Below, piece after piece: positions 34,936-43,406 of a DNA stretch of 64,000 nt. The stretch lies in NCBI RefSeq assembly GCF_018449525.1, contig NZ_JAAVUS010000001.1, positions 186,001-250,000 on the forward strand. Reading direction: 5' to 3'. The notes under the pieces were generated by a model, which saw only the letters and a program-made list of their open reading frames with translations, was not told where the DNA came from and ran no database searches. A program made the translations under genes and the position numbers. Each line of letters starts with the position of its first letter. The stretch's first letter is position 1. The DNA is from Bradyrhizobium sp. dw_78 (GTDB lineage: Bacteria > Pseudomonadota > Alphaproteobacteria > Rhizobiales > Xanthobacteraceae).

Positions 34936-36098
34936 TCGGGAACGTCCGGCCGTTGCGGATTGCCATCCTCGCGCATTCGACCAATCCGCGCGGCGGCGTG
35001 GTGCATGCGATCGAACTCGCCGACGCGCTGGCGCGGCTCGGCCACGAGGCGGTGGTGCATGCGCCGGATCCGAACGGCAAGGGGCTTTTCCGCGCGCCGT
35101 CGTCGCCCGCGGTGATGGTGATGGCTTCGCCTGCGGCCAAGGATGTCGCCGAGATGGTGCGGGTCCGGATCGACGATTATGTCCGGCATTTCGAGACGCG
35201 CGCCAACCGGCGCTTCGACGTGTTCCACGCGCAGGATTCGATTTCCGGCAATGCGCTGGCGGTGTTGAAGCAGCGCAGGCTGATCGGAGGCTTCGCGCGC
35301 ACCGTCCATCATATCGACAGTTTTGCCGATCCGCGCCTCGTCGACTGGCAGACGCGCTCGATTGCGGCGGCCGACGAACTGCTCGTCGTCAGCGCGCTGT
35401 GGCGGACGCAGATCATGTCGGCGTTCGACCGGCCGTCGGTCGTCATCGGAAACGGCGTCGATACCGAACGTTTTAGCAGCGCGCCGCGCGCCATCGACCA
35501 GGAAGTGCGGGTGAGATACGGCCTCAACGGCAGCCGGATTCTGCTCGCGGTCGGCGGCATCGAGGCGCGCAAGAACAGCGTCCGGATCCTGCAAGCGTTC
35601 GAGCAGGTGCTGAACGTGTACCGCGACGCCCAGCTGGTGATCGCCGGCGGCGCCTCGTTGCTCGATCATGTCTCCTATCGCCGGCAGTTCGACACGTTGC
35701 TCTCCGCCAATGATGTGCTCGACCGCGCCGTGCGCTATCTCGGTCCGGTTCCGGATTCGGACATGCCCTCGCTCTACCGATTGGCGGACGCGCTGATCTT
35801 TCCATCGGTGAAGGAAGGGTTCGGCTTGGCCGTTCTGGAAGCGATGGCGAGCGGCACCCCGGTGGTGACGTCGCGGATCGCGCCGTTCACCGAATATCTT
35901 CACGAGAACGATGTGGTCTGGTGCGATCCGTTGAACGTCGCCTCGATCGCCAATGCGGCCGCGACCGTCCTGACCGAACCGTTGCATGCGAGGCTGGCCC
36001 AGCGTGGCGTGCTGGTGGCGCGGCAGTACGACTGGAGCAACACCGCGCGCGCCCATCTGCCGGTCTATGAACGGCTCGCGGAGCTGCAACATGCCTGA
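34932..36098 (+). CDS. MSMEG_0565 family glycosyltransferase (Nit1C cluster, GT4-like)
   Basis: 388-residue GT-B glycosyltransferase. The N-terminus LRIAILAHSTNPRGGVVHAIELADALARLGHEA is the acceptor domain. The nucleotide-sugar region has VGGIEARKN and the EX7E motif in KEGFGLAVLEAMASGTPVV (about residues 295-313). This suggests that the final cluster product is glycosylated or that a sugar is a building block. It overlaps the AIR-synthase-like gene by 4 bp and the MSMEG_0570 gene by 8 bp. There is no membrane anchor. Confidence 0.92.
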   Translation: MIGNVRPLRIAILAHSTNPRGGVVHAIELADALARLGHEAVVHAPDPNGKGLFRAPSSPAVMVMASPAAKDVAEMVRVRIDDYVRHFETRANRRFDVFHAQDSISGNALAVLKQRRLIGGFARTVHHIDSFADPRLVDWQTRSIAAADELLVVSALWRTQIMSAFDRPSVVIGNGVDTERFSSAPRAIDQEVRVRYGLNGSRILLAVGGIEARKNSVRILQAFEQVLNVYRDAQLVIAGGASLLDHVSYRRQFDTLLSANDVLDRAVRYLGPVPDSDMPSLYRLADALIFPSVKEGFGLAVLEAMASGTPVVTSRIAPFTEYLHENDVVWCDPLNVASIANAAATVLTEPLHARLAQRGVLVARQYDWSNTARAHLPVYERLAELQHA

Positions 36099-36378
36099 GA
36101 TGCTGTTCCACATCCGCTGGCCGGATGGCACCACCGAGCAATGCTATTCGCCGTCGCTGGTCATTAAGGATCATCTGGCGGTCGGCGCGACCTACGATGT
36201 CGCCGAATTCATGCGGCGCAGCCGTCTGGCGCTGACGATCGCCAGCGATCGCGTGCGCGAGAAATACGGCTTTGCCTGCTCGCGCGCGATGGCCCAGCTC
36301 GCCAGGCTCGAAAGCTCCGCCCGGCGTTTCGATGCCGCGCCGGCCGCAGGCGTTACCGTTACATCCTTTGAGGAATGA
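36091..36378 (+). CDS. MSMEG_0570 family nitrogen-starvation response protein
   Basis: 95-residue soluble protein recognised by MPEMLFHIRWPDGTTEQCYSPSLVIKDHL and the AEFMRRSRLALTIASDRVREKYGFACSRA helix region. It is a constant small member of Nit1C clusters, of unknown function. It starts 8 bp before the end of the glycosyltransferase gene and ends 14 bp before the oxidoreductase gene, so it is cotranscribed. Confidence 0.9.
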   Translation: MPEMLFHIRWPDGTTEQCYSPSLVIKDHLAVGATYDVAEFMRRSRLALTIASDRVREKYGFACSRAMAQLARLESSARRFDAAPAAGVTVTSFEE

Positions 36379-36392
36379 CAAGGAGAACAACA

Positions 36393-37685
36393 ATGACAAC
36401 AGCCTCGATTCCCTCTCACGCCAGCGTCGTCGTGATCGGCGGCGGCCAGGCCGGCCTTGCCATGAGCTATCACCTGAAAGAGCGCGGCATCGATCACGTC
36501 ATCCTCGAGAAGAACCAAATCGCGCATTCCTGGAAGACGCAGCGCTGGGACGCGTTCTGCCTGGTGACGCCGAACTGGCAATGCCAGCTTCCCGGCTATC
36601 CCTATCAGGGCAGCGACCCCAAGGGCTTCATGCTGCGCGACGAGATCATCGACTATGTCGAGGGCTACGCCAAACACATCTCGGCCCCGGTCAGCGAAGG
36701 CGTTGCGGTGACGCGTTTGACGCGAGGCGCGGGCGGCGGTTTTGTTCTCGAGACCAGCGCGGGCGGGATCACGGCGGATACGGTCGTGCTCGCCGTCAGC
36801 GGCTATCATGTGCCGAACGTGCCGCTGATGGCGCAGCGGCTGGATGGTTCGGTGATGCAATTGCATTCGTCGGCCTACCGGAATCCGGATGCGTTGCCGC
36901 CGGGCGAGGTGCTGGTGATCGGCAGCGGCCAGTCCGGCTGCCAGATCGCCGAGGATCTGCATCTGGCGGGCCGCAAGGTGCATCTGGCGGTCGGCAGCGC
37001 GCCGCGCTGCCCGCGGGTCTATCGCGGCCGCGACGCGGTGGAATGGCTGGATGATCTCGGCCAGTACGATCTGCCGGTCGATCAGCACAGTTTGAAAGAG
37101 AAGGTGCGCAAGAACGCCAACCATTATCTGACCGGCCGTGACGGCGGCCGCGATATCGACCTGCGCAAATTCGCGCTCGAAGGCATGACGCTTTACGGGC
37201 GCCTGAACGAGATCCGGAATGGCCGGCTCGAATTCGCCGATGACCTTGCGAAGAATCTCGACAACGCCGATCGCGTCTATAACGGCATCTGCGGCCTGAT
37301 CGACGACTACATCGCGCGCAACAACATCGACGCGCCGGCATCGCCGCATTACGAGCCGGTCTGGCAGCCGGCCAATCCCGCGGCGTCGCTCGATCCGGTC
37401 AAGGCCGGCATCAGCACGGTGATCTGGACCACCGGTTTCCGCTCCGACTGGTCGTGGGTCGAATTGCCGATCTTTGACGGCGCCGGCTATCCGACCCATC
37501 GGCGCGGCGTCACCTCGATGGAGGGCGTCTATGTGCTGGGCCTGCCCTGGCTCTATACGTGGGGTTCGGGGCGCTTCGTCGGCGTCGGCCGCGATGCCGA
37601 ATTCGTCGCGAAACACATCGCGGCGAGTAGGGTTTTATCGCAAGCCGCGGCGCCGTCCGCCCAGCCGGTCTTTAACGCGGCGTGA
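36393..37685 (+). CDS. MSMEG_0569 family flavin-dependent oxidoreductase (Nit1C cluster)
   Basis: 430 residues. Two Rossmann motifs are seen, GGGQAGLA (FAD, residues 16-23) and VIGSGQSGCQIAEDL (NADPH, about 175-189), the layout of single-component flavin monooxygenases such as FMOs and YUCCA-like enzymes. The ATG at 36393 has AAGGAG eight bases upstream. SWKTQRWDAFCLVTPNWQCQLPGYPYQG is typical of the family. It probably N- or C-oxygenates a cluster intermediate, which is inference. It is the last canonical gene of the cluster; a 133-bp gap follows. Confidence 0.93.
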   Translation: MTTASIPSHASVVVIGGGQAGLAMSYHLKERGIDHVILEKNQIAHSWKTQRWDAFCLVTPNWQCQLPGYPYQGSDPKGFMLRDEIIDYVEGYAKHISAPVSEGVAVTRLTRGAGGGFVLETSAGGITADTVVLAVSGYHVPNVPLMAQRLDGSVMQLHSSAYRNPDALPPGEVLVIGSGQSGCQIAEDLHLAGRKVHLAVGSAPRCPRVYRGRDAVEWLDDLGQYDLPVDQHSLKEKVRKNANHYLTGRDGGRDIDLRKFALEGMTLYGRLNEIRNGRLEFADDLAKNLDNADRVYNGICGLIDDYIARNNIDAPASPHYEPVWQPANPAASLDPVKAGISTVIWTTGFRSDWSWVELPIFDGAGYPTHRRGVTSMEGVYVLGLPWLYTWGSGRFVGVGRDAEFVAKHIAASRVLSQAAAPSAQPVFNAA

Positions 37686-37818
37686 TCCGGTGCGGCCTTT
37701 GCATCGCGGCGAATTTATTGGCCCGGCCCGGTAATTTGGGTTTCAACCTCTTCGCCAATCGACCACAATAGAAGGCGAAGGCTCGAACAAGATAACGAGC
37801 CGATGGGTGGAGAAACCG

Positions 37819-38616
37819 ATGCTTGTTCGATCCGCGCTTTCTATCGCCGGTCTCGTTGTGGCGGTCTCGATGATGATGGCGCCGGTGAGCGCCGAAAGCC
37901 TGAAGGATGAAATCGCGCCGACCGGCAAGCTGCGGGTGGCGATTGCGATCAGCCCGGCCGGCGGCGCGTTCTGGTCCACGAGGACCGAAAGCGGCGGCTA
38001 TGCCGGCGTTCCGGTCGATCTCGGCAAGGAGATGGCGGCGCAGCTCGGCGTACCCGTCGATTATGTCGTCTATCAGAACTCCGGCCAGATCACCGACGCC
38101 GCCTCGAAGGGGGCTTGGGATGTGGCTTTCCTGCCCGAGGATCCTGAGCGCGCGACGAAGATGTCGTTCGGGCCGGTCTATGAGGTCGCCGATGCGACCT
38201 ACATCGTGAAGGCGGGCTCATCGATCAGTGATTTCAAGTCGCTCGACCAGCCCGGCGTCAAGGTCGCGGCGGTCAGCAACACCACCACCATGCGCGGCGC
38301 GGTCGCGCATCTGAAGAACGCCAGTGTCACGGGCTATCAGACCTATGACGAGGTCTTCAATGTCCTGAAGGACGGCGAGGTCGATGCCTTCGCGCTGTCG
38401 CGCGACCAGCTCAATGCGCTCGCCAAGAAAATTCCGGGAACGCGGGTGCTGGATGAAACCTTCAAACAGACCATCACCGCGGTCGCGGTGCCGCTCGATC
38501 ATCCGCAATCGCTGGCCTTCGCCGCCAAATTCATGACCGAGGCGCTGTCGAACGGCACCGTGCGCCGGGCCTACGACAATAACGGCCTGAAGGACGCGCC
38601 GGTGCGGACGAAGTAG
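37819..38616 (+). CDS. Periplasmic solute-binding protein, family 3 (amino-acid type)
   Basis: 265 residues. The signal peptide is about residues 1-24 (VRSALSIAGLVVAVSMMMAPVSA), then a family-3 substrate-binding domain with ESLKDEIAPTGKLRVAIAISPAGGAFW, AGVPVDLGKEMAAQLGVPVDYVVY and a C-terminal VDAFALSRDQLNAL. It would bind an amino-acid-like solute in the periplasm. No permease or ATPase gene is adjacent. It follows the flavin oxidoreductase by 133 bp on the same strand and may belong to the Nit1C regulon. ATG at 37819 with GGAG upstream; the GTG at 37807 is less likely. Confidence 0.9.
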   Translation: MLVRSALSIAGLVVAVSMMMAPVSAESLKDEIAPTGKLRVAIAISPAGGAFWSTRTESGGYAGVPVDLGKEMAAQLGVPVDYVVYQNSGQITDAASKGAWDVAFLPEDPERATKMSFGPVYEVADATYIVKAGSSISDFKSLDQPGVKVAAVSNTTTMRGAVAHLKNASVTGYQTYDEVFNVLKDGEVDAFALSRDQLNALAKKIPGTRVLDETFKQTITAVAVPLDHPQSLAFAAKFMTEALSNGTVRRAYDNNGLKDAPVRTK

Positions 38617-38871
38617 TCGCAATAATATTCCGCGGACATGCGTTCGTCATTTCGGGCGGCCCGCGCATCGCTCCCACCCGGCAGCGGGTAACGTTCCCGT
38701 ATTTGAACTCGGACCGGACTGCCGATAGAGTGTCGCGGCACCGTCGGCCTCAAACCGGTGGTGGTGAGAGGCGGCACCCGGCCGCAAGGTTGGTTCGTGA
38801 GTAATCCGGCATAAATCAGGCACATGACGAATGGTTTCTTTTAACGGGGTTCGACCAGCGGACTCGGTCCA
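38617..38871. other. Intergenic region before the DyP-encapsulin pair
   Basis: 255 bp with no recognised gene. It should carry the promoter of the peroxidase-encapsulin operon. No confident sigma-54, OxyR or Fur/Irr site was found by eye. Confidence 0.4.
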
Positions 38872-39939
38872 ATGACCGCGTCCGGCATGCCATCCAATCT
38901 GCCGCCTGTTGCTCAGCTGGTGGTTCAGGATCTGACCCGTGCCGCGATCTTTCTGGTCGTCACGATCAACCCTGGCACGGCCCATCGGGCGGCGATCCGG
39001 TCGTTTTGCGGCGACCTACCGGCGCTGGTGCGCGCGGTCGGCTTCCGCGACATCGAGGGAAACCTCTCCTGCGTGATGGGGTTCGGATCCGACGCCTGGG
39101 ACCGGCTCTTTGGCCAGCCGCGGCCGGCAGAACTGCATCCCTTTCGGGAAATCAAGGCCGGCTCGCGTCACGCCGTGGCGACACCCGGCGATCTCTTGTT
39201 TCACATTCGCGCCAAACGCATGGACCTCTGTTTCGAGCTGGAGACGCAGATCATGGCCCGGCTTGGCGAAGCCGTTGCGCCGGTCGAGGAAGTACACGGC
39301 TTTCGCTATTTCGACGACCGCGACCTGATGGGCTTTGTCGACGGAACGGAAAACCCGACGGGGCAGGCTGCGATTGATGCCGCCTATGTAGGGGCCGAAG
39401 ATTCCGTCTTTGCCGGTGGCACCTATGTGATCGTGCAAAAATACCTGCACGATATGGCGGGCTGGAACGCACTGTCCACGGAAACCCAGGAGCGCATCGT
39501 CGGCCGCACCAAGCTTTCGGACATCGAACTCGATGACGCCGTGAAGCCGGCTTACGCCCACAACGCGCTCGCCAAGGTCGTGGTGGATGGCAAGGAAATC
39601 AAGATCATCCGCGACAACATGCCGTTCGGCCGCGCGGCCGAGAAGGAGTTCGGCACCTATTTCATCGGTTACGCGCGTTCGCCGCGAACGACCGAGCAGA
39701 TGCTCGAAAACATGTTCGTCGGCCAGCCCCCCGGCAACTATGATCGTTTGCTCGATTTCAGCGTCGCCAAAACCGGCAATCTGTTCTTCGTGCCGTCCGC
39801 GACTTTCCTGGAAAATATCCCGGACGGCGATCCGGTTACGGCACTTTCGGACAAGCCCGACATTCCAGAGCCGCAGCCGGCACCGAAACGCCGGGGTTCG
39901 CTCGCCATTGGTTCGCTTAAAGGAGATCCTGCCTCATGA
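38872..39939 (+). CDS. Dye-decolorising peroxidase (DyP, type B) with encapsulin-targeting tail
   Basis: 355-residue haem peroxidase. The DyP signature GFVDGTENP spans residues 154-162 with catalytic Asp157. His230 (AYAHNALAKVVVDG) is the likely proximal haem ligand, and RDNMPFG and GTYFIGYARSP follow. After about residue 315 there is a Pro-rich linker and a C-terminal RGSLAIGSLKG (341-351), the targeting signature that docks cargo inside family 1 encapsulins. The stop overlaps the shell gene start by 4 bp. There is no signal peptide, so the loaded compartment is cytoplasmic. The natural substrate of bacterial DyPs is generally unknown. Confidence 0.96.
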   Translation: MTASGMPSNLPPVAQLVVQDLTRAAIFLVVTINPGTAHRAAIRSFCGDLPALVRAVGFRDIEGNLSCVMGFGSDAWDRLFGQPRPAELHPFREIKAGSRHAVATPGDLLFHIRAKRMDLCFELETQIMARLGEAVAPVEEVHGFRYFDDRDLMGFVDGTENPTGQAAIDAAYVGAEDSVFAGGTYVIVQKYLHDMAGWNALSTETQERIVGRTKLSDIELDDAVKPAYAHNALAKVVVDGKEIKIIRDNMPFGRAAEKEFGTYFIGYARSPRTTEQMLENMFVGQPPGNYDRLLDFSVAKTGNLFFVPSATFLENIPDGDPVTALSDKPDIPEPQPAPKRRGSLAIGSLKGDPAS

Positions 39940-40748
39940 ATAACCTGCACCGCGAGCTCGCCCCGATATCCGACGCGGCCTGGTCGGAGATCGAGGAAGA
40001 AACCTCACGCACCATCAAGCGCTACCTGGCCGGGCGCCGGGTCGTCGATGTGCAGGGGCCGGGAGGAATTGCTCTGTCCGCCGTCGGCACCGGCCATTTG
40101 CGCAATGTCGCGGCGCCGGGAAACGGAATCCTGGCGCGACAGCGTGAGGTCAAGCCGCTGGTCGAACTCCGCGTACCCTTCGAACTCGATCGCCAGCAGA
40201 TCGATGATGTCGAGCGCGGCGCCAACGATTCGGATTGGCAGCCCGCCAAGGACGCCGCACGGCTTTTGGCCTTTGCGGAGGACCGGGCGATCTTCGAGGG
40301 CTACGCCGCCGCGGGCATCGGCGGCATCCGCGAGGGCACCAGCAATCCGATCCTGACGCTGCCGCCCGATGTGCGCGCCTATCCGGATGTCATCGCCCAG
40401 GCGCTGGCCAAATTGCGGCTCGAGGGTGTCAACGGTCCCTATTCGGTGTTGCTGGGCGCCGATGCCTACACGGCTTTGAGCGAGACCAGCGATCACGGCT
40501 ATCCCGTCCTGCAGCACATCAAGGCCCTCGTGGACGGCGAAATCATCTGGGCGCCGGCGATCAACGACGCCTATGTGCTGACGACGCGCGGCGGCGATTT
40601 CGGGTTTTACCTCGGAGAGGATGTATCGATCGGCTATCTGAGCCATGACGATAAAACCGTCCGCCTCTATCTTCAGGAGACATTTACGTTCCTGCTGCTG
40701 ACGACGGAGGCCTCCGTTGCGGTGACGGCCAGCAGCAAAGCCAAATAA
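39936..40748 (+). CDS. Family 1 encapsulin nanocompartment shell protein
   Basis: 270-residue HK97-fold shell protein (linocin M18/Cfp29 type). Recognised by MNNLHRELAPISDAAWSEIEEE, then RYLAGRRVVDVQGPGG, REVKPLVELRVPFEL, AARLLAFAEDRAIFEGY and the C-terminal FGFYLGEDVSIGYLSHDDKTVRLYLQETFTF. Sixty subunits of this family usually form a T=1 shell of about 24 nm. It is coupled by ATGA overlap to the DyP peroxidase, which carries the matching docking tail. Oxidative stress or lignin-like substrates are suggested roles in other bacteria. Confidence 0.97.
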   Translation: MNNLHRELAPISDAAWSEIEEETSRTIKRYLAGRRVVDVQGPGGIALSAVGTGHLRNVAAPGNGILARQREVKPLVELRVPFELDRQQIDDVERGANDSDWQPAKDAARLLAFAEDRAIFEGYAAAGIGGIREGTSNPILTLPPDVRAYPDVIAQALAKLRLEGVNGPYSVLLGADAYTALSETSDHGYPVLQHIKALVDGEIIWAPAINDAYVLTTRGGDFGFYLGEDVSIGYLSHDDKTVRLYLQETFTFLLLTTEASVAVTASSKAK

Positions 40749-40825
40749 GAATACATTCGTATTGAGATCGGTCTCGGCCGCCAGGACCGGGCGTGGAAGT
40801 GATCCGGACAGGAGACACAGGCAAC

Positions 40826-41251
40826 ATGGTGGACGACACGAACGTTCGGGCTGGCCGGTGCCATTGCGGTGCGGTGCGTTTCGAGGTGACGCTCAGCGAC
40901 GGCTTCAATTCGATCCGCCGCTGCACTTGCTCTTACTGCCGAATGCGAGGCGCCGTCGTTGTCATGGCGGAAATGGGTGGGATCAAGATCCTGCAAGGCG
41001 AGGATGCGTTAACAAGCTACCGCTTCCATACCGGATCGGTGCAGCACTTCTTCTGTTCTCGCTGCGGAATATACACACATCATCAACGACGATCTGACCA
41101 GAATCTGTATGCCGTGAACGTGGCTTGCCTGGACGGGGTGAGCCCGTTCGATTTCTCCGAGGTGCCTGTCATGGATGGTGTCAATCATACGAACGACACC
41201 GGCAGGCCAACGCGTCGCGCCGGCACACTCCGCTTCATCCCGGCTAACTGA
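40826..41251 (+). CDS. GFA family protein (glutathione-dependent formaldehyde-activating-like)
   Basis: 141 residues with the zinc-binding cysteine pattern of the GFA fold: GRCHCGAVRFEV near residue 10, RRCTCSYCRMRGAV near 34-47 and FFCSRCGIYTHHQ near 74-86. The ATG at 40826 has AGGAG about ten bases upstream. GFA proteins are often annotated as formaldehyde-activating enzymes, but most members have no proven activity. It lies 77 bp after the encapsulin gene. A repeat that recurs at 45.3 kb follows its stop. Confidence 0.9.
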   Translation: MVDDTNVRAGRCHCGAVRFEVTLSDGFNSIRRCTCSYCRMRGAVVVMAEMGGIKILQGEDALTSYRFHTGSVQHFFCSRCGIYTHHQRRSDQNLYAVNVACLDGVSPFDFSEVPVMDGVNHTNDTGRPTRRAGTLRFIPAN

Positions 41252-41747
41252 CTATCGCCGTCAGCGGACGACTGCTCGGTCCGTGGGATGGATTGAGCTC
41301 TTGCGAAACCCATCACCTTTCCGCGATCTTGCGGCCATTCGCCGAAATGGACGCCGGTGAAGAAGAAACTGCCCCCGGGGCAATGAAGTTACGAGGATAG
41401 CCGGTCATGCGGAAATGTTGGCATGATCACGATGGCACGCCGGGTGATGGGTATCGCTGCGCTCCACCCATCCTATAGGCTGCCAATAACAGAAAAGCCA
41501 AATCCTGATTTCCGCTTTTGGCGCTTTTCGGACTCTGCAACTGACGCCCGGCGATGTCCGTTCATCGAGTGCAGCGAATACAGTTTAGGACCGCGCGGAG
41601 CTCCGCTACTGGATCCGAGAAGATATTCGGTCGGTATCCGCTACGTAGAGTAATAGATTGTTGACCTCGTTCTTACGGCGTCGGAGACACTATCACTAGT
41701 TGCGCTATATTGGCCAGACATTCAACCACAGATAGCGTGTGCTATAA
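41252..41747. other. Intergenic stretch with a long direct repeat
   Basis: About 500 bp without a credible gene. The left part (41282-41482) is a copy of a repeat also found at 45315-45503. An open frame at 41423-41653 overlaps the repeat and has no recognisable protein pattern. The right part (41500-41740) is more A/T-rich and probably holds the promoter of the next small membrane-protein gene. Confidence 0.6.
41282..41482 (+). repeat. Long direct repeat, copy 1
   Basis: About 200 bp that align over the whole length with 45315-45503 in the same orientation. Shared blocks include GCCGAAATGG, GCCGGTGAAGAAGA, GTTACGAGGAT, CGGTCATGCGGA and GTGATGGGTATCGCTGCG. Near its end GATGGGT and ACCCATC form a hairpin, degenerate in copy 2. 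Both copies directly follow a gene on the plus strand. Confidence 0.75.
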
Positions 41748-42137
41748 ATGACCGAAAGCTTCCAAGAGCCTTTCTTAAGGCGCATGCTTTTGAAAACGAA
41801 GCCAGTGCCTTACCCAATCTGGATGGCTGTACTGGGCGCGATTACTATTTCGGTCGCAATGGTCCCCGGTATCTTGGTTTATCGTCCCTCAGTCACCGTG
41901 GTGGTGAAGATCGTCCTTCTGTTCGGCCTATGCCTTGGCGGCCTAATGGGGCTCTTTGTTGTTCAACAGATGAATCTTCCTTGGCTCGCTACATTCGGTG
42001 AAGTCATCGAGAAAGACAGCAAGCCGGTTCCGAAAGAAAATAAACAGAAAAAACGAACGCTAGTTACGGTGGTCTTCGCAGTCCTGGTCGTTGTTATACC
42101 CCTGCTGCTGGGGTACTGCGTGGGCGCGTTGCGCTAA
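41748..42137 (+). CDS. Small membrane protein of unknown function
   Basis: 129 residues with three likely transmembrane segments at about 23-44 (YPIWMAVLGAITISVAMVPG), 50-72 (VTVVVKIVLLFGLCLGGLMG) and 105-127 (LVTVVFAVLVVVIPLLLG). A Lys-rich loop, PVPKENKQKKRT, precedes the last helix. I do not recognise the family. Codon use is noticeably less G/C-biased than in neighbouring genes, with many codons ending in A or T, which suggests later acquisition. There is no adjacent partner within 270 bp. Confidence 0.6.
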   Translation: MTESFQEPFLRRMLLKTKPVPYPIWMAVLGAITISVAMVPGILVYRPSVTVVVKIVLLFGLCLGGLMGLFVVQQMNLPWLATFGEVIEKDSKPVPKENKQKKRTLVTVVFAVLVVVIPLLLGYCVGALR

Positions 42138-42413
42138 GATACGGCCTTTAATCCACCTCGGTGATTTGCCGCGAAGAAGTGATTTTGGCGCCTTCCGACA
42201 TGACGTTCCCGCTTGTTGCCTGTCCCCCTGATGCAGTGAGAAAATTGGTAAGACAATAGTTGAAATAGACTCCTCCGCTGAGGAGGTCTCCGTTCGAACG
42301 ACAAGTCTTACTTTTTCGGCTATGCTCCTTCTATTCGTGAGATGAAGTAAATCACCCCCCAAGCTCGCCGGGTTATATTCCAAACGAGAAAACTGCAGGA
42401 AAAAACCAGCGAC

Positions 42414-42995
42414 ATGAGCATTCGACCAGAGCCCACCCAGTCCGATCCGCTCTGCCGCGCCATCGCCCCCCTTATTGGCTTGCCAGCTTGGCTCGTTCGG
42501 CGTGGTCATGGGAGTTTTCTGACGCTTGAGTTTGGGGCACCCCACCTAGAAATCCGAGAGCCAAAAGCCGTAACGCCGGGCGGGGACGAGAAGGTTGCAG
42601 CATGCCTCCAGCGCAGGACGGTTACGCCACTGGGGGAGTGGCATCTTTGGATTTATTGCTGTCACTGGCGTGTGGTCTCTGGCCGGAAAGAGATCGCCTG
42701 CAGCGAGGCCCCCGACAGAGATATCGCTGCGGCGGCCAAAGAACTCGATGGACAAATGCTGACGGTCGCCGAGGCCGACCCGGCTCAAGGAACGTCGGTT
42801 TTCGAGTTCGAACATGGGGCCGCGACCCTCCAGACGCGGCCTTATGGCACAGGCGGCGATACCCAGTGGATGCTCTACATGCGGTCCGGCGATGTTTTCA
42901 GCTACCGCGAAGACGGATCGTATAGTTTGGGACCGGCGAGCCAACCTCCAGACGAGCGGGTTTGGCGGCTCCTACGGTCAAACACGACTGTCTGA
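42414..42995 (+). CDS. Hypothetical protein, unrecognised
   Basis: 193 residues, soluble, no signal peptide. Visible features are PAWLVRRGHGSFLTLEFGAPHLEIREP (about residues 24-50), a Trp-rich GEWHLWIYCCHWRV at about 73-86, and a C-terminal WMLYMRSGDVFSYREDGSYSLGP. The pattern of short beta strands with aromatic residues suggests a small beta-rich domain of a conserved hypothetical family, possibly an immunity-type protein, but I cannot name it. It stands alone between repeats in a patchy region. The start is the first ATG, and the upstream sequence GCAGGAAAAAACCAGCGAC is a weak ribosome site. Confidence 0.65.
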   Translation: MSIRPEPTQSDPLCRAIAPLIGLPAWLVRRGHGSFLTLEFGAPHLEIREPKAVTPGGDEKVAACLQRRTVTPLGEWHLWIYCCHWRVVSGRKEIACSEAPDRDIAAAAKELDGQMLTVAEADPAQGTSVFEFEHGAATLQTRPYGTGGDTQWMLYMRSGDVFSYREDGSYSLGPASQPPDERVWRLLRSNTTV

Positions 42996-43044
42996 AACGC
43001 CCAAGCTTACGGCACGCTCCAACGGCGCGTCCACATACGACCCT

Positions 43045-43171
43045 TTTTGGACCTCACGTGATCTCCGACTTCAGTCCGGAATGCGTACCGAAGCGGACGT
43101 TCGCCGGCAGCTCTAAATTCAAGAGTTCACGTCCCAGGCCGGCTCCGCCCGCTGATTTGGGTCTCGTCCAG
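43045..43171 (+). repeat. Second direct repeat, copy 1
   Basis: About 125 bp matching 49272-49400 in the same orientation. Shared blocks are AGTCCGGA, TGCGTACCGAAGC, CTTCGCCGGC-like (GTTCGCCGGC here), GGCTCCGCCCGCTGATTTGG and TCCAG. It is not obviously coding and no transposase is nearby. Confidence 0.7.
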
Positions 43172-43246
43172 CTGTAGGGCGGATGACGCTTCGCTAATTC
43201 GCCCTACGAGCTTAACCCTTCACCCGGCTCGCATCTGATGATGCAA

Positions 43247-43337
43247 GTTCACCTCTCCCACCCAACTCGGGTAACCTGAGTTGGGCATTTCATATTGTCG
43301 AAGTCGGATAGATCCGACTTCGATGGGAGAGGTGAAC
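43247..43337. repeat. Palindromic repeat (CTCTCCC family) with perfect 14-bp arms
   Basis: GTTCACCTCTCCCA (43247-43260) and TGGGAGAGGTGAAC (43324-43337) are exact inverted copies. Inside are two further hairpins, CCCAACTC/GAGTTGGG and GAAGTCGGAT/ATCCGACTTC. It lies between convergent genes and could stop transcription from either side. Confidence 0.75.
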
Positions 43338-43406
43338 TTCCGATGCCAGCCACTTTCAACCCAAACTCATCACGCTGTAGGCGATGGTCCCGGCCAATAT
43401 CCCGGA

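Larger units (their letters stand above)
42996..43406. other. Intergenic repeats between an unknown gene and the LysR gene
   Basis: 411 bp holding two repeats: a direct repeat shared with 49272-49400 and a CTCTCCC-type palindrome at 43247-43337. Nothing else was recognised. The LysR gene ends here from the other strand. Confidence 0.6.

Noticed and set aside
41423..41653. 76-codon open frame
   Set aside because: Runs out of a direct repeat into A/T-richer DNA with no protein-like pattern.
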